From Hyposmocoma kahamanoa (taxonomy: Eukaryota; Arthropoda; Insecta; Lepidoptera; Cosmopterigidae): a stretch of DNA of 64,000 bases. Under the pieces are notes generated by a model. That model was not told the origin of the DNA. It did no database searches and was given only the letters and a program-made list of their open reading frames with translations. The stretch's first letter is position 1. Each line of letters begins with the position of its first letter. Made by a program: the position numbers and the translations under genes. Positions 42,965 to 51,745 of the stretch are shown here, one piece after another. The stretch lies in assembly GCF_003589595.1 (NCBI RefSeq), contig NW_020654422.1, forward strand, positions 19,458,094-19,522,093, in the 5' to 3' direction.

Positions 42965-43125
42965 AAATGAATATATCGCGAGAATAAATCGCGTATATTT
43001 ATTTTTTCAAACAAACAACGTTTCGGGCCCTTTACAGGTCCCTTGGTCACGGCTGACTGAAACGTTGAATAAACAAAAATATGCGATTTAAATCCGAAAA
43101 AATAGTTTCATTTCCCGTTTCTATA
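42965..43125. repeat. Family I fold-back pair
   Basis: The + orientation core (CGCGTATATTTATTTTTTCA, CAACGTTTCGGGCCC, TACAGGTCCCTTGGTCACGG, CTGACTGA) is followed at once by the - orientation (AACGTTGAATAAACAAAAAT, ATGCGATTTAAATCCGAAAA, AATAGTTTCATTTCCC). The two halves are inverted copies. Confidence 0.7.
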
Positions 43126-43475
43126 GCCATAAAGTTTTGCGTTGTCACGTAGACTGTCAACAATCACGAAAATCTAAGTACTCGATTTATATAGAAATAT
43201 TGAGTCCAATAATTAATTCCCTCCTTTTTCCAACCGATAACATTTTAAAATGCAAAAGTCATGAAACAGAGATATTTTATTTATCTACACAATCTCCTTC
43301 TAATTCGATACATTTATAATACCGCTTTCCCAATTTCCTTATTCTTTGTAAATGAAAGTTTTGTTTTAGGAAAAGTGCTCAATGGTAGCTACATCTGCTT
43401 TGTCAATGTTAAATTTTGTTTCACGAATGTGCTGTTTTCGTTTTGGGTTTAAGTTAAAATCAATGGGGCTAAGTT
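43126..43475. other. Unassigned AT-rich stretch
   Basis: No recognisable feature. Confidence 0.4.
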
Positions 43476-44021
43476 TCATACAATAAAAATATAAAAAATG
43501 TGTATAGAAAATGAAACTATTTCATCATCATACCAGCCGGAAGACGTATACTGCTGAACATAGACCTTCCCCAAAGATTTCCAGACCAGCCGATCGGACC
43601 CCGCCGCCTTTATCAGGTGATGACCTGTCCGTCCGTCTAGTAGTGGAACCCACTGAACGCTTTCCGGTTGGTGGTCTCCATTCAATAACCTTTCTGCCCC
43701 AACGGCCGTCAGTTCTACGAGCTAAGTGCCCTGCCTACAGCCACTTCAAGTTGCTAATCCTTGGAGCTATGTCGGTGACTTTCGTTCTTCTACGGATCTC
43801 CTCATTTCTGATTCAATCACGTAGAGAAATGCCGAGCATTGCTCGCTCCACAGCTCCTTGAGTGACTTTTTTATGAGGCCAATAGTAAATGACCTCGTCT
43901 CAGAGCCGTAGGTCATCACTGGCAACACGCACTGCTCGAAGACTTTTGTCTTCAAGGACTGCGGTATTGCGGACGAACTATTTGTCGGTTCTAACTCGCG
44001 TAGATTTGTTTTTTCAAACAA
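43476..44021 (-). pseudogene. RTE-like LINE ORF2 C-terminal remnant
   Basis: The first reverse frame reads IPQSLKTKVFEQCVLPVMTY, GSETRSFT, then SLKELWSEQCSAFLYVIESE, MRRSVEERKS. The second gives YWTDGQVITSIKAAGSDRLV-like text in one frame and VWKSLGKVYVQQYTSSGW at the end. This follows RTE-type ORF2 order: LKTKVF.QCVLPVMTYG, AM.RAMLG, RNE.IR.R, RW.DDL, W.SLGEAYVQQWT. Frameshifts near 43765 and 43690 break it. The residue order is clearer here than at 27.0 kb and the two are the same family. At its 5' side a family I piece (43985) interrupts. Confidence 0.7.
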
Positions 44022-44045
44022 ACCAATGTTTCGCGCTCGTTACAG
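43985..44045 (+). repeat. Family I fragment
   Basis: GGTTCTAACTCGCGTAGATT, TGTTTTTTCAAACAAACCAA, TGTTTCGCGCTCGTTACA. It cuts into the LINE remnant. Confidence 0.6.
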
Positions 44046-44207
44046 TGAGTCTAGTCCCGTCCTCCGGTAATACTCAACCAAATTAGACGCACGATGCGAA
44101 TGAAGCTTCATACTTGACGTTGTTTTTTGATTTGCTCGAGTTTTACTTATTGACAGTAATTGTCTCGGACAGATGTCGCACGGAGAATGGGAGTAGATTC
44201 CCAGATT

Positions 44208-44827
44208 TTTTTTATGTGACGGGACAAACGAGTCGTGCATATGGTGGAAAGCGACACGCCTGTCCATAACGGTTGCAGTGCCATTCAGGGCTTTAAATCG
44301 CAAAGAACTGAGGGGCACTTCCACTGCTCGTCCCAATAGGCACAAGTCCCATGTGCGTAATTTCACCAGCACCCTTTACCATTCAAAACCGGAACGCAGT
44401 TAAAGTCAAAATCAGGTAATCATTTATTTCATAGGTAAAATTTTTACACTTGAAAACGTCATTTTTTAAGATACTGCTGATTCACTGTGCCGACTTTCCT
44501 GAAAAGAACGAACAAGAAACTTAAGAGATTGCTCTTTGCAAATAAACTTAATACTATAGAATACATTTTGAATCACACTTGTGTGGAATCTAGACTCATG
44601 TTGTCTTTCCATACATCTTTATCTAGCCTACAATTTCGTAATATGACTTTTCAATTAAAATACTTTTAATGTAAGTTTTAACGAAATTATGTTTATTTTT
44701 ACGGGCATACAAAATATTTGAGTATAAATGTACTGTGATGCCACAGTCATGCAGTAACGCTTCAATTACTGCTTGGTGGCAGAAATAGGTAAGGTGGCAG
44801 TAGTACTTCCCTGGACGAACTACTTCA
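44208..44827 (-). repeat. Family D copy split by element E
   Basis: The 3' and middle parts occupy 44208-44400 (GTGACGGGACAAACGAGTCG ... AAACCGGAACGCAGT). The 5' part resumes at 44751 (GCAGTAACGCTTCAATTACT, GCTTGGTGGCAGAAATAGGT, CTTCCCTGGACGAACTAC). The two pieces rejoin exactly across the insertion. Confidence 0.85.
44401..44750 (+). mobile_element. Family E element, 350 bp, nested in D
   Basis: Bounded by GCAGT at 44396-44400 and 44751-44755, a 5-bp direct repeat that may be the target duplication. Starts TAAAGTCAAAATCAGGTAAT. Contains TTGAAAACGTCATTTTTTAA, AGAACGAACAAGAAACTTAA and TATGACTTTTCAATTAAAAT. This is the only E copy with both ends defined. It has no long frame. Orientation is by convention: the hexamer-like AAGTCA start suggests that the true 3' end is at the left. 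Confidence 0.75.
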
Positions 44828-44849
44828 TCAGAAGCATTACTGTCACACG

Positions 44850-45364
44850 GATTAGATTCCAGCCCGAGAAAAAACAAAAAAATATTATTTACAGGTTCAC
44901 CTCTTGTAAAATTAATGACCAACCACAAATCCCCGTTCCGCCCAATGAAAGGCTTATGTTTTTTGCACCTTATATCAGCAAGCTCTGATTGACGTCTTAA
45001 ATTTAAGATGTTTACAGACAAAACAAGAAATAAACGGAACAACGGAAGCTTGGATATTGACCCTTCAGGGCCTTTTGACCAAACAATAAGGGCTTAATAA
45101 AAATAGAGAGCATGGAGCGCGCGCCGATGCATCTGCCGGCCACTATCAAATAAATCTACTAAAATAATATTTTTATTTTGATTACGCGCGGGTTAGGCAG
45201 ATGTTAGAAGTGTTACATACGGGCATTGTGGTTATCTGTCTTGACAAATCTAAAAATGAGCTCCTGCCTTTCACACTTAGAATAGACGTGTTATAGGATG
45301 AGAACTGTATAACGTAAGCAGTGGATACTTTTATTATTATCTTTATCTTTTATTATTAATGCAA
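44850..45364. other. Unassigned stretch
   Basis: 45105-45140 is GC-rich (GCGCGCGCCGATGCATCTGC) and is followed at 45185 by ACGCGCGGGTTAGGCAGATG, a loose inverted relation. No gene. Confidence 0.35.
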
Positions 45365-45500
45365 AAACATAAACTTCCATAGTTCAACGGTTTGCATTGT
45401 GGACGCTGGAGGAAGTGATCCCGGGCTCAATTCCCCGTAGAATCAATTTGGGAAATGATTTTCTACAAAATCGGTTCTAATGTGGGTGTTCTGGGTAACT
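45365..45500 (+). repeat. Family R SINE
   Basis: AACTTCCATAGTTCAACGGT (A-box region), GATCCCGGGCTCAATTCCCC (B-box region), GGGAAATGATTTTCTACAAA, ATCGGTTCTAATGTGGGTGT, TCTGGGTAACTTAGCATTTG. tRNA-derived head; both promoter boxes have substitutions. Confidence 0.6.
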
Positions 45501-45682
45501 TAGCATTTGTGCTAAGGAAATCGGAAACAATGACGGAACCACATACACCCAGATCCGAGATCATATAGAATGGTTAGTTTTTGCCTCAGCCCGGGATCGA
45601 ATTTTGGATCCCAGAGATGGCGACATCATGAAAGCTGATGTGCAAGCCACTCGACCAGAGAGGTCGTCGAAGTGGAAGGCTG
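45501..45682 (-). repeat. Family C SINE, tail-to-tail with R
   Basis: GGAAATCGGAAACAATGACG, GAACCACATACACCCAGATC, CGAGATCATATAGAATGGTT, AGCCCGGGATCGAATTTTGG and ATGGCGACATCATGAAAG are antisense C from tail to head. Confidence 0.75.
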
Positions 45683-45848
45683 TTAGTGCCCACTCCTGGG
45701 GGAAAAGTGAGTGAAGTGTATGAATGTATTGCACATTTTAAGGTACGTAATAATTTGTATGAAAAGTATTAAAATGGTCAATATTAGTAATTTTTGTGGA
45801 TAACTAATTGACAATGTTAAATTTGTCTTCACATAATTATAACTTTAA
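45683..45848. other. Short unassigned stretch
   Basis: No recognisable feature. Confidence 0.4.
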
Positions 45849-46087
45849 AAAAAAACCGACCTCAAAAGTTCGTGGAATTATTTATCGGTTATCGGAAAGT
45901 ATGGGAAACCGTATCCATCCCCTAGTTTGTCACTATTAGAGGTGGAATATTTCTTAAAATTTAAATGAGACTCTTTCCAACAAAAAAAATATCAAAATCG
46001 TTTTACAAATGCCGGAATAATCGTGTAACTTCAACAGAAACAATACGGTGTAATTGAGAACCTCCTCCTTTTTGTAGTCGGTTAATA
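45849..46087 (-). repeat. Family J copy
   Basis: AAAACCGACCTCAAAAGTTC, GTGGAATTATTTATCGGTTA, CCATCCCCTAGTTTGTCACT, ATTAGAGGTGGAATATTTC and GAGAACCTCCTCCTTTTTGT, AGTCGGTTAA. Its two ends (CCGACCTCAAA and TTTTGTAGTCGG) are a short inverted repeat. Confidence 0.75.
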
Positions 46088-46420
46088 AAAGGCTTAATGG
46101 TAAGGTAATTAAAATTGAGACAGTTTCTTTGTATCTCCTACGATTTCGGATTTCCCCATACTGTCTCAGCTAAAAAAATCACACTGTATATAAATATTAG
46201 CAACGCAAAATGCTCGGTAAAATAAAATGCCGTATGTATAAGAATTTAAGGGCTGTTTCAAGTCGCCAGTCACTGACCAAAGCGATATGGGCTTTAATAG
46301 GGCGCATTATCGGCTTATTGACCCACTACAAGGTGCTAAGCAGGGTGTAAGTAAAGAGATACTGTATGTAGAGACGTGTTAACGAACTTTGAGAGGTGTA
46401 AAGGGGATTGTCATCTATTT
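46088..46420. other. Unassigned stretch
   Basis: No recognisable feature. Confidence 0.4.
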
Positions 46421-46701
46421 TTATAATGTCAAGTGAAGGAACGAATACAAGCGACACGCCTATCCATAACAGTTGCAGTGCCACTCAGAGCGTTTAATCG
46501 CAAATATCTTAGGGGCATTGCTACTGTGCCCGTCAATCTGAGACACAAGTTGACAAGTCCAATGTGCCTATAACTTCACCAGCACCCTTAACACTTTTAA
46601 ACCGGAATGCAGTAAAGCTCATATTACTGGTTGCTAGCAGAAACAGGTAAGGTGGCAGTACTTCCCTGGACGAACACTTTCACAAGGAGCTACTGCTACT
46701 A
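46421..46701 (-). repeat. Family D copy, near full length
   Basis: ATAATGTCAAGTGAAGGAAC, AAGCGACACGCCTATCC, CAGTGCCACTCAGAGC, TGTGCCTATAACTTCACCAG, GGTAAGGTGGCAGTACTTCC, TTTCACAAGGAGCTACTGCT. Confidence 0.85.
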
Positions 46702-46780
46702 AATTCTGTACAATCTAATAAATCTAACATCTATAGTTTGTATCAATGGTGGGATTTTTAATCCACCAGGTAAATTGATA

Positions 46781-46802
46781 TTCATTCATTCATTCATTCA
46801 TT
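46781..46802 (+). repeat. (ATTC)n microsatellite
   Basis: Five ATTC units. Confidence 0.95.
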
Positions 46803-46849
46803 TATTTTCTATAAATATATAAAATAATATATATAACCTTTCAAGCAGA

Positions 46850-47115
46850 GGGAGTGGGTTTTAATTCGGGCTTGCACCGCTAAGTTCTTCAGAATTTATG
46901 TGCGAAACTTAATAAGAAATTTGGGCTTTTCGGTGAAGGAAAATATTGTAAGGAAACCAGTACACATCTGCAAAAGCAATTTAATGATGTGTATATGATG
47001 AATATTGAAGTTATGAAGTTCCCGAACCGCATTGGACCCTCTTGGGAACTACAGCCAAGATACAGGAGACTTCTGTCAAGCAGTGGGACTAGATAAAGTC
47101 TAACAATTATTACAT
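46850..47115 (+). repeat. LINE 3'-UTR remnant
   Basis: GGTTTTAATTCGGGCTTGCA, TCGGTGAAGGAAAATATTGT, AAGGAAACCAGTACACATCT, GAAGTTCCCGAACCGCATTG, GGAACTACAGCCAAGATACA, TCAAGCAGTGGGACTAG, ending in TTATTACATTATTATT. This order is the usual 3' UTR of lepidopteran RTE-type LINEs (GGTGAAGGAAAACATCGTGA, CGCATTGG, GACTACGGCC, CAGCAGTGGGAC). Confidence 0.65.
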
Positions 47116-47486
47116 TATTATTCTAAAACACGATAAGAATAAAAGATTGATGAATGAAAGTGAAGAAAGAGAGGTTTGGCAGGATCGTGTTAAGTGGCAA
47201 TCAATGGTCTCTGGCCACACTAGTGGGAATTTAAGGGCGTTAATCGATATCTGTACATATAATATAATAATTATAAAGTGCCAGACATAACAAGCTAGGG
47301 AACTCCCTGTATTACGACCACCATTTTAGAATAGTTTATTTCCAAACTTTGTCCTACCGGTATTGAATCAAACCCACAGTACAAACCACCAGGCCACCGA
47401 GATCGTCCTTACATTTGCTGGTGTTACCTTCGTGCCCAAACATCTATACGAGGGAAGATCTGAATGTGGCCAAAGGTAGCCCAATA
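47116..47486. other. Unassigned stretch
   Basis: Around 47360-47420 AATCAAACCCACAGTACAAA, CCACCAGGCCACCGAGATCG resembles an antisense tRNA-like SINE head, but the boxes are not convincing. Confidence 0.35.
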
Positions 47487-47828
47487 GCCCCGTTTACACA
47501 GTCACTCTATAGCGCGTGATCAGGAGCGTAAAGTTTTGCGCGCGGGAAAGCATGCACGCGCAATCGTGTGCGATTACCTGTTTGAAATTTTTTAAGCTAA
47601 CGTTCTTTCGCGCTTTATTGCTCGTTTTCATTTTTGTTACAAGGGGAAGAGCGTCCGTGTAAAGGCTAATAGCGCAGGATAGATACGTGAAACTGGCGCG
47701 TGATGAGGTGTGCAACTGATGAGCGCAATCGCTCGGTCTTTCCCTTTTCCTTGTAACGCCTTTACACGCGGGCTCAATTGCGCACGATTGCTGTATCACG
47801 CACCATAGAGTGTCTGTGTAAAGCCCGT
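47487..47828. mobile_element. 342-bp inverted-repeat element
   Basis: The left end GTTTACACAGTCACTCTATA, GCGCGTGA and the reversed right end CTTTACACAGACACTCTATG, GTGCGTGA agree at 23 of 28 positions. The inside carries further end-like pieces (GTCCGTGTAAAGGCTAATAG, CGCAATCG, CCTTTACACGCGGGCTCAA). TA lies outside both ends, allowing a TA duplication. The open frame across it is an artefact of GC content. Confidence 0.6.
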
Positions 47829-47839
47829 TAATCTGCCAT

Positions 47840-48173
47840 CCACTAACTACAACGAGGCTAAGAGACAAATGATCAAATAACCGTTTTAAATACCGAAAAA
47901 TAGATCACAAATCTCATCTTTTAAAAACAATTAAAATTAGTTAACGTGTTCGGCTTATCGGAACTTACGCTATCGATGCATTGCAGAAATATCATTAAAC
48001 ATTTTCAATATTCTAAAACTGGGTTATAATTTTTTATGATATCTCAAAAAAATATTTTGTCACTTAGTGTTTTAGTTAGCAGACGGCAGTAATCACGGAT
48101 CGACATAATATGTCATTAATTCAAATCTACATAATTTAAATTTAAAAAAAAACATGTACTCGACAAGAAGAAG
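47840..48173. other. Unassigned stretch
   Basis: AT-rich. Confidence 0.4.
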
Positions 48174-48310
48174 CATTGAGTATATAACCAGAAATAGAGA
48201 CGAAATAAGGGCCATCCATCTCTGGCAAGGCTGGTCGTGGCGGCTCTTCTGTCAAATGGTACTGATATCACTTTTAAATATCAACTCTCGTTTGCCCTGA
48301 AATCACAAAT

Positions 48311-48838
48311 TAGAATAAGATAAAGATGGTTTTATTTGTGGAAGTAGGTACAATAAGTTCATCAGATCAGTTCAATACATTAACAGTGCTACTAAACCAG
48401 TTTCGTCGAAACATACAAATATAATTAGTGGTGGTCGCATAATGCACAAAATATTATAATTAAAAACTGTCAAAAACTCGTAAACATGCAAAGAAAAAAA
48501 TATAATAAAAATTAGTAAAAATTAACTATGTCAAAAATAAAGCGAAAAATCATGTTAATGTCAAACTTACATAATTTACATTTCTAGGCCTCCATAAAAT
48601 ATGCGCATGTCAAAAATGAATGAAAGTCAATAATAACATAAATTAGTCAAATACATCTGTAATCTTATAGATATAAAAACAATTATAATTGGGCCCTAAA
48701 TCAATCTCGTATTCATATAATCATTTATATTATAAAAACATTTATCAATTAAATACTGCTTACATTTATTCTTAAACAAATCTACATACATGTAATTCAC
48801 GGATAGATTTTGAAGAAAGCCGAAATAGTATAGCGCCA
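48311..48838. other. Extra block inside P-like copy 2
   Basis: AT-rich block not present in copy 1. It starts near ACAAATTAGAATAAGATAAA and GATGGTTTTATTTGTGGAAG and ends near GCGCCAACAATTG. Read in reverse it ends AATAAAACCATCTTTATC, like a LINE 3' end. ACAA/CAAATT-like words flank it, but no clear duplication. It may be an insertion in copy 2 or ancestral sequence lost from copy 1. Confidence 0.45.
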
Positions 48839-48849
48839 ACAATTGACCT

Positions 48850-49083
48850 TTGTGTACGTCTCCGTGTATTCCAAAATTATTCTGTATTTATTGTAATAAA
48901 GATAATATAACCCATGGGCTCCCCATAGGCTGTTCCATTTGGTGGTGTGGCAAAAACAGCAAAACTTCTAGTTGCAAAATAAACGAAATCACATTTCATC
49001 GTTATTTAAATATTAAATTATGTAATTTTTCAATTTTCGTCCACTATAGCAAAGTTCAAGTGAAACTGGACGATTTGAAGTGA
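48850..49083 (+). pseudogene. THAP zinc-finger N-terminal remnant in element L
   Basis: The open frame contains GLPIGCSIWWCGKNSKTSSC, then KINEITFHRYLN. C-x4-C (codons at 48931 and 48946) followed by x2-N and, about 15 residues on, TFHR is the opening of the C2CH THAP DNA-binding domain, which P-element transposases carry at their N-terminus. Only the first half of the domain is present: the C-x2-H pair, the AVPTIF motif and all of the RNase-H-like catalytic part are missing. The frame has no stop through the THAP part, unlike copy 1. Identification rests on the motif and on the P-like ends; no search was run. Confidence 0.6.
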
Positions 49084-49230
49084 AACAATTAACGACACCC
49101 GTCAATTGTTACGAATTCGGGCTGGCCAATCGGAGTGCAATTATCACCTTATTGATATGGCAAACTAGATTTCAAAGAAATTAAATGACATTTCGTCTCT
49201 ATTTCTGATTATATACTCGATGAGAAGAAA

Positions 49231-49966
49231 AAACCTGTGAAAGTAATAAAATCCTAAATTGTTTTATTGCAAAAATGAATAAATACACATGCTAGCAGGT
49301 GTCTGTAAATTGGCGTAAACGTTGTGTCATTCCATTTTCTATGGTAGCTTTTGACAGTAACTGGGGTCTACCGTACTTTCCCTTGTACATTCTCTTTTCA
49401 TTCACAAAAACCGACGACCACACTACGAACACTTTCTCTTAAAAATAATAGAAATATCATTCACTCATTTTCATTAGCACAGTGTATGACAGTATGTTCA
49501 CTAAATATGAAGAATTTAGTTAAAGTATACTTGGCTGTCAATAATGTTAAGGGTTCCAGACATAGTTAATTTACCTACTTAATTTTGTTACTAGAGTAAA
49601 TATAAATCTTCTGACATTCATGGCCTAAGATTTTTAATTAACATTAAGGAAATGGAGAAGCGTATTTTAAACGTAATGTGTTTTAATCATAAAACTTTTC
49701 ACAACGTACTATTAGGCATGCTTTGGCCATTAAAATGTCTGAAATTAAGTTTAAATTTGAAAAAGCGACATTTTAATTTGGTGATAAGATCACACACATC
49801 TATCTACAAAGTCAAAGTCAAAGTACGATCTGTAAAACGTTGTTGGTGCTGCTCCGCAGTCTGATGATCAGAGCGGCTGTTTCCTTGCGTATGATGACGT
49901 AGAAACCTTGGACACACGCTACAAATTGGTCGATGTGCTGCAAAACCAACATGATATTCAATTATA
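49231..49966. other. Unassigned stretch
   Basis: AAAGTCAAAGTCAAAGTAC at 49808 is a hexamer run like the family E start. No gene. Confidence 0.4.
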
Positions 49967-50213
49967 TTTGGTGAAATTACTCCACTAGTTTGTTATAAAT
50001 TATTAATACAAAGATCTCACTTGGAAAAAATCTCCTTCGATCCGGTCAGATTTGAACCCGCGTCTGCACAACACAGAACGAGCTAGCGGACCTCACGAAT
50101 TTTTCTCTTTGTTTTTTGGTTTTTAAGGACTTTTTTGCCGTAGCGCCATCTATGAGAAATCTATGAAAGTATTTCTTCACCCAGTTAGGCACCTTTACAG
50201 CTATCAGCAGCAA
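49967..50213 (-). repeat. Family A SINE, near complete
   Basis: GGTGAAATTACTCCACTAGT, TTGTTATAAATTATTAATAC, CTCCTTCGATCCGGTCAGAT, TTGAACCCGCGTCTGC (antisense B box), GCGGACCTCACGAATTTTTC, TTGCCGTAGCGCCATCTATG, AGGCACCTTTACAGCTATCA. The A box is lost by deletion (GTCTGCACAACACAGAACGA), but both ends are present. Confidence 0.8.
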
Positions 50214-50309
50214 TGAAGTAGCATTAGTGAAATTATTAATTAAATACCTAATCTGGGTCAGAAACAAGAATCATTGCATATAATACCACAACCTATAGAA
50301 AATGTTACT

Positions 50310-50372
50310 GATTACTGCTGCCGTCTATGGTATCGTAACAGGGTGGATAGTTCGAATCCTGTAGCGGCTTGT
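50310..50372 (+). repeat. tRNA-like fragment
   Basis: CTGCCGTCTATGGTATCGTA, ACAGGGTGGATAGTTCGAAT, CCTGTAGCGGC. A good B box with an unclear A box. Confidence 0.4.
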
Positions 50373-50663
50373 AACTATTTGAAAAAAAAACATCGTAATT
50401 AAGTTAAGTCTACACAAAAGAAGAAGGTCAACCAACTTTTGGAAAACCTGTGAAATTTCCAACCCGCATTGAGCCAGCATGCATTGGCCTAATTTTTGTT
50501 CCTTTAAGAAACTCATGTGAATACCCTATCATGAAAGCCGCTAATTCATCAAGAAGATGGTTAAAAAACCTGAGATTTGTCTGCCGCACAAAATTGACAA
50601 ACCGTAGACCATCCCAACTACGTCATATGATTATTTTAACCAATGAGAAAATCTTGGTGTTCG
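50373..50663. other. Short stretch with a LINE 3'-UTR phrase
   Basis: GAAATTTCCAACCCGCATTG, AGCCAGCATGCATTGGCCTA at 50450-50490 resembles the LINE 3' UTR at 46.9 and 57.1 kb. Confidence 0.4.
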
Positions 50664-50935
50664 TCCAGGGAAGTACTGCCAGCTTACCTATTTCTGCCTC
50701 CAAGCAGTACCTAATGTGACCATTACTGTGTTCCGGTTTTGAAGCGTAAGGGTGCTGGTGCAATTACAGGCACGTAGGACTTGTCAACTTATGTCACAGG
50801 ATGACAGGCGCGGTGGCAGTGGCCCTCTAATCTTTGCAATTTAAAGTTCTGATTTGCACTGCAACTGCTATGGAGCGACGTGTCGCTTACCACTAGACAC
50901 ACGACTTGGTCGTCCCGTCACTTGGTATAATTGAA
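50664..50935 (+). repeat. Family D copy
   Basis: GTCCAGGGAAGTACTGCCAG, CTTACCTATTTCTGCCTCCA, GGTGCTGGTGCAATTACAGG, GGCGCGGTGGCAGTGGCCC, GCACTGCAACTGCTATGGA, GTCCCGTCACTTGGTATAAT. Confidence 0.85.
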
Positions 50936-51666
50936 AATAAATAAATAAAAAAAAATTTGCATTTTCTGAACAAATATCAGTCAAAAAAAGGAACTGTTCA
51001 CACTTTACGCGGAGGCAGGTTGGTATTGAGAATTCAACAATAAAATGGCACCAAAGTAAAATTAAGAAATATTTATTCTGGCGTCTTGTAATGTAAGTAC
51101 TTTTACTTAGTTTTACTTAGTGGCGGAATAAATATTTTTTAATTTTAATGGCGCATACGCGTGAAAACTTTACTTAAGTAGCCAACTTAACAATTATTGT
51201 TGGAATTGCTAACATTATGAAGTATTATGAATTGGGTCTTAAAAGCCAGCGAATGGTTAAGGACGACGGCGATTACGTATCTTAACATTATCATAGTAAA
51301 ATATGAGACAACATGTAACTTCACGAACCTTTCTACTTCAACAGCACGTAAAACAAACTAGATTTACACCAGTGTTGGTTACAAACGAGTTCCAGTAATT
51401 GTTTTACGCTTGAACCAATTATCTATCTATTACATACAAAAGGCTTGTGTCGAAATAATGACTTATCAATCATATTCTTTATGGCTTCATAAACAAAGCA
51501 GGATAACAAGTGTACCATGGTGCAGGTGAAGGTAGTTGATGTCACCGGTGTACCATGGTGTTGCAAGGAAATAATTGAGTCATTGGTTTGTAGATGACTA
51601 TATTGTGATTGGGAAACTTATTTACACGGATTTGATAAGTGCCTCTTTATGCTTTCTTTATGATTT
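50936..51666. other. Unassigned stretch
   Basis: GTGTACCATGGTG occurs twice, at about 51510 and 51550. Otherwise unremarkable. Confidence 0.4.
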
Positions 51667-51745
51667 CACTGCACCCGTTACTCTGAGACATAAGTTGACA
51701 AATTCCATGTGCCCTGTAATTTCACCAGCACCCTCACCCTTCTGT
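51667..51745 (-). repeat. Family D middle fragment
   Basis: CTGCACCCGTTACTCTGAGA, CATAAGTTGACAAATTCCAT, GTAATTTCACCAGCACCCTC. Confidence 0.75.

Larger units (their letters stand above)
48174..49222 (+). mobile_element. P-like element L, copy 2 (1,049 bp)
   Basis: The ends are 33-bp inverted repeats with two mismatches (CATTGAGTATATAACCAGAA left, TTCTGATTATATACTCGATG right). The flanks AGAAGAAG and AGAAGAAA give an 8-bp duplication with one mismatch. The outer parts match 59647-60154. An extra block of about 525 bp (about 48311-48838) is absent from copy 1. It holds an early THAP reading frame but no transposase catalytic part, so it is non-autonomous. Confidence 0.85.

Noticed and set aside
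43511..43861. 116-codon forward frame
   Set aside because: Antisense of the LINE ORF2 remnant.
43997..44045. Possible continuation of the LINE protein (MFEKTN start)
   Set aside because: These codons derive from the family I copy, so they are not part of the LINE.
47494..47868. 124-codon reverse-strand frame
   Set aside because: Lies almost wholly in the inverted-repeat element at 47487-47828. The frame follows from GC-rich ends.
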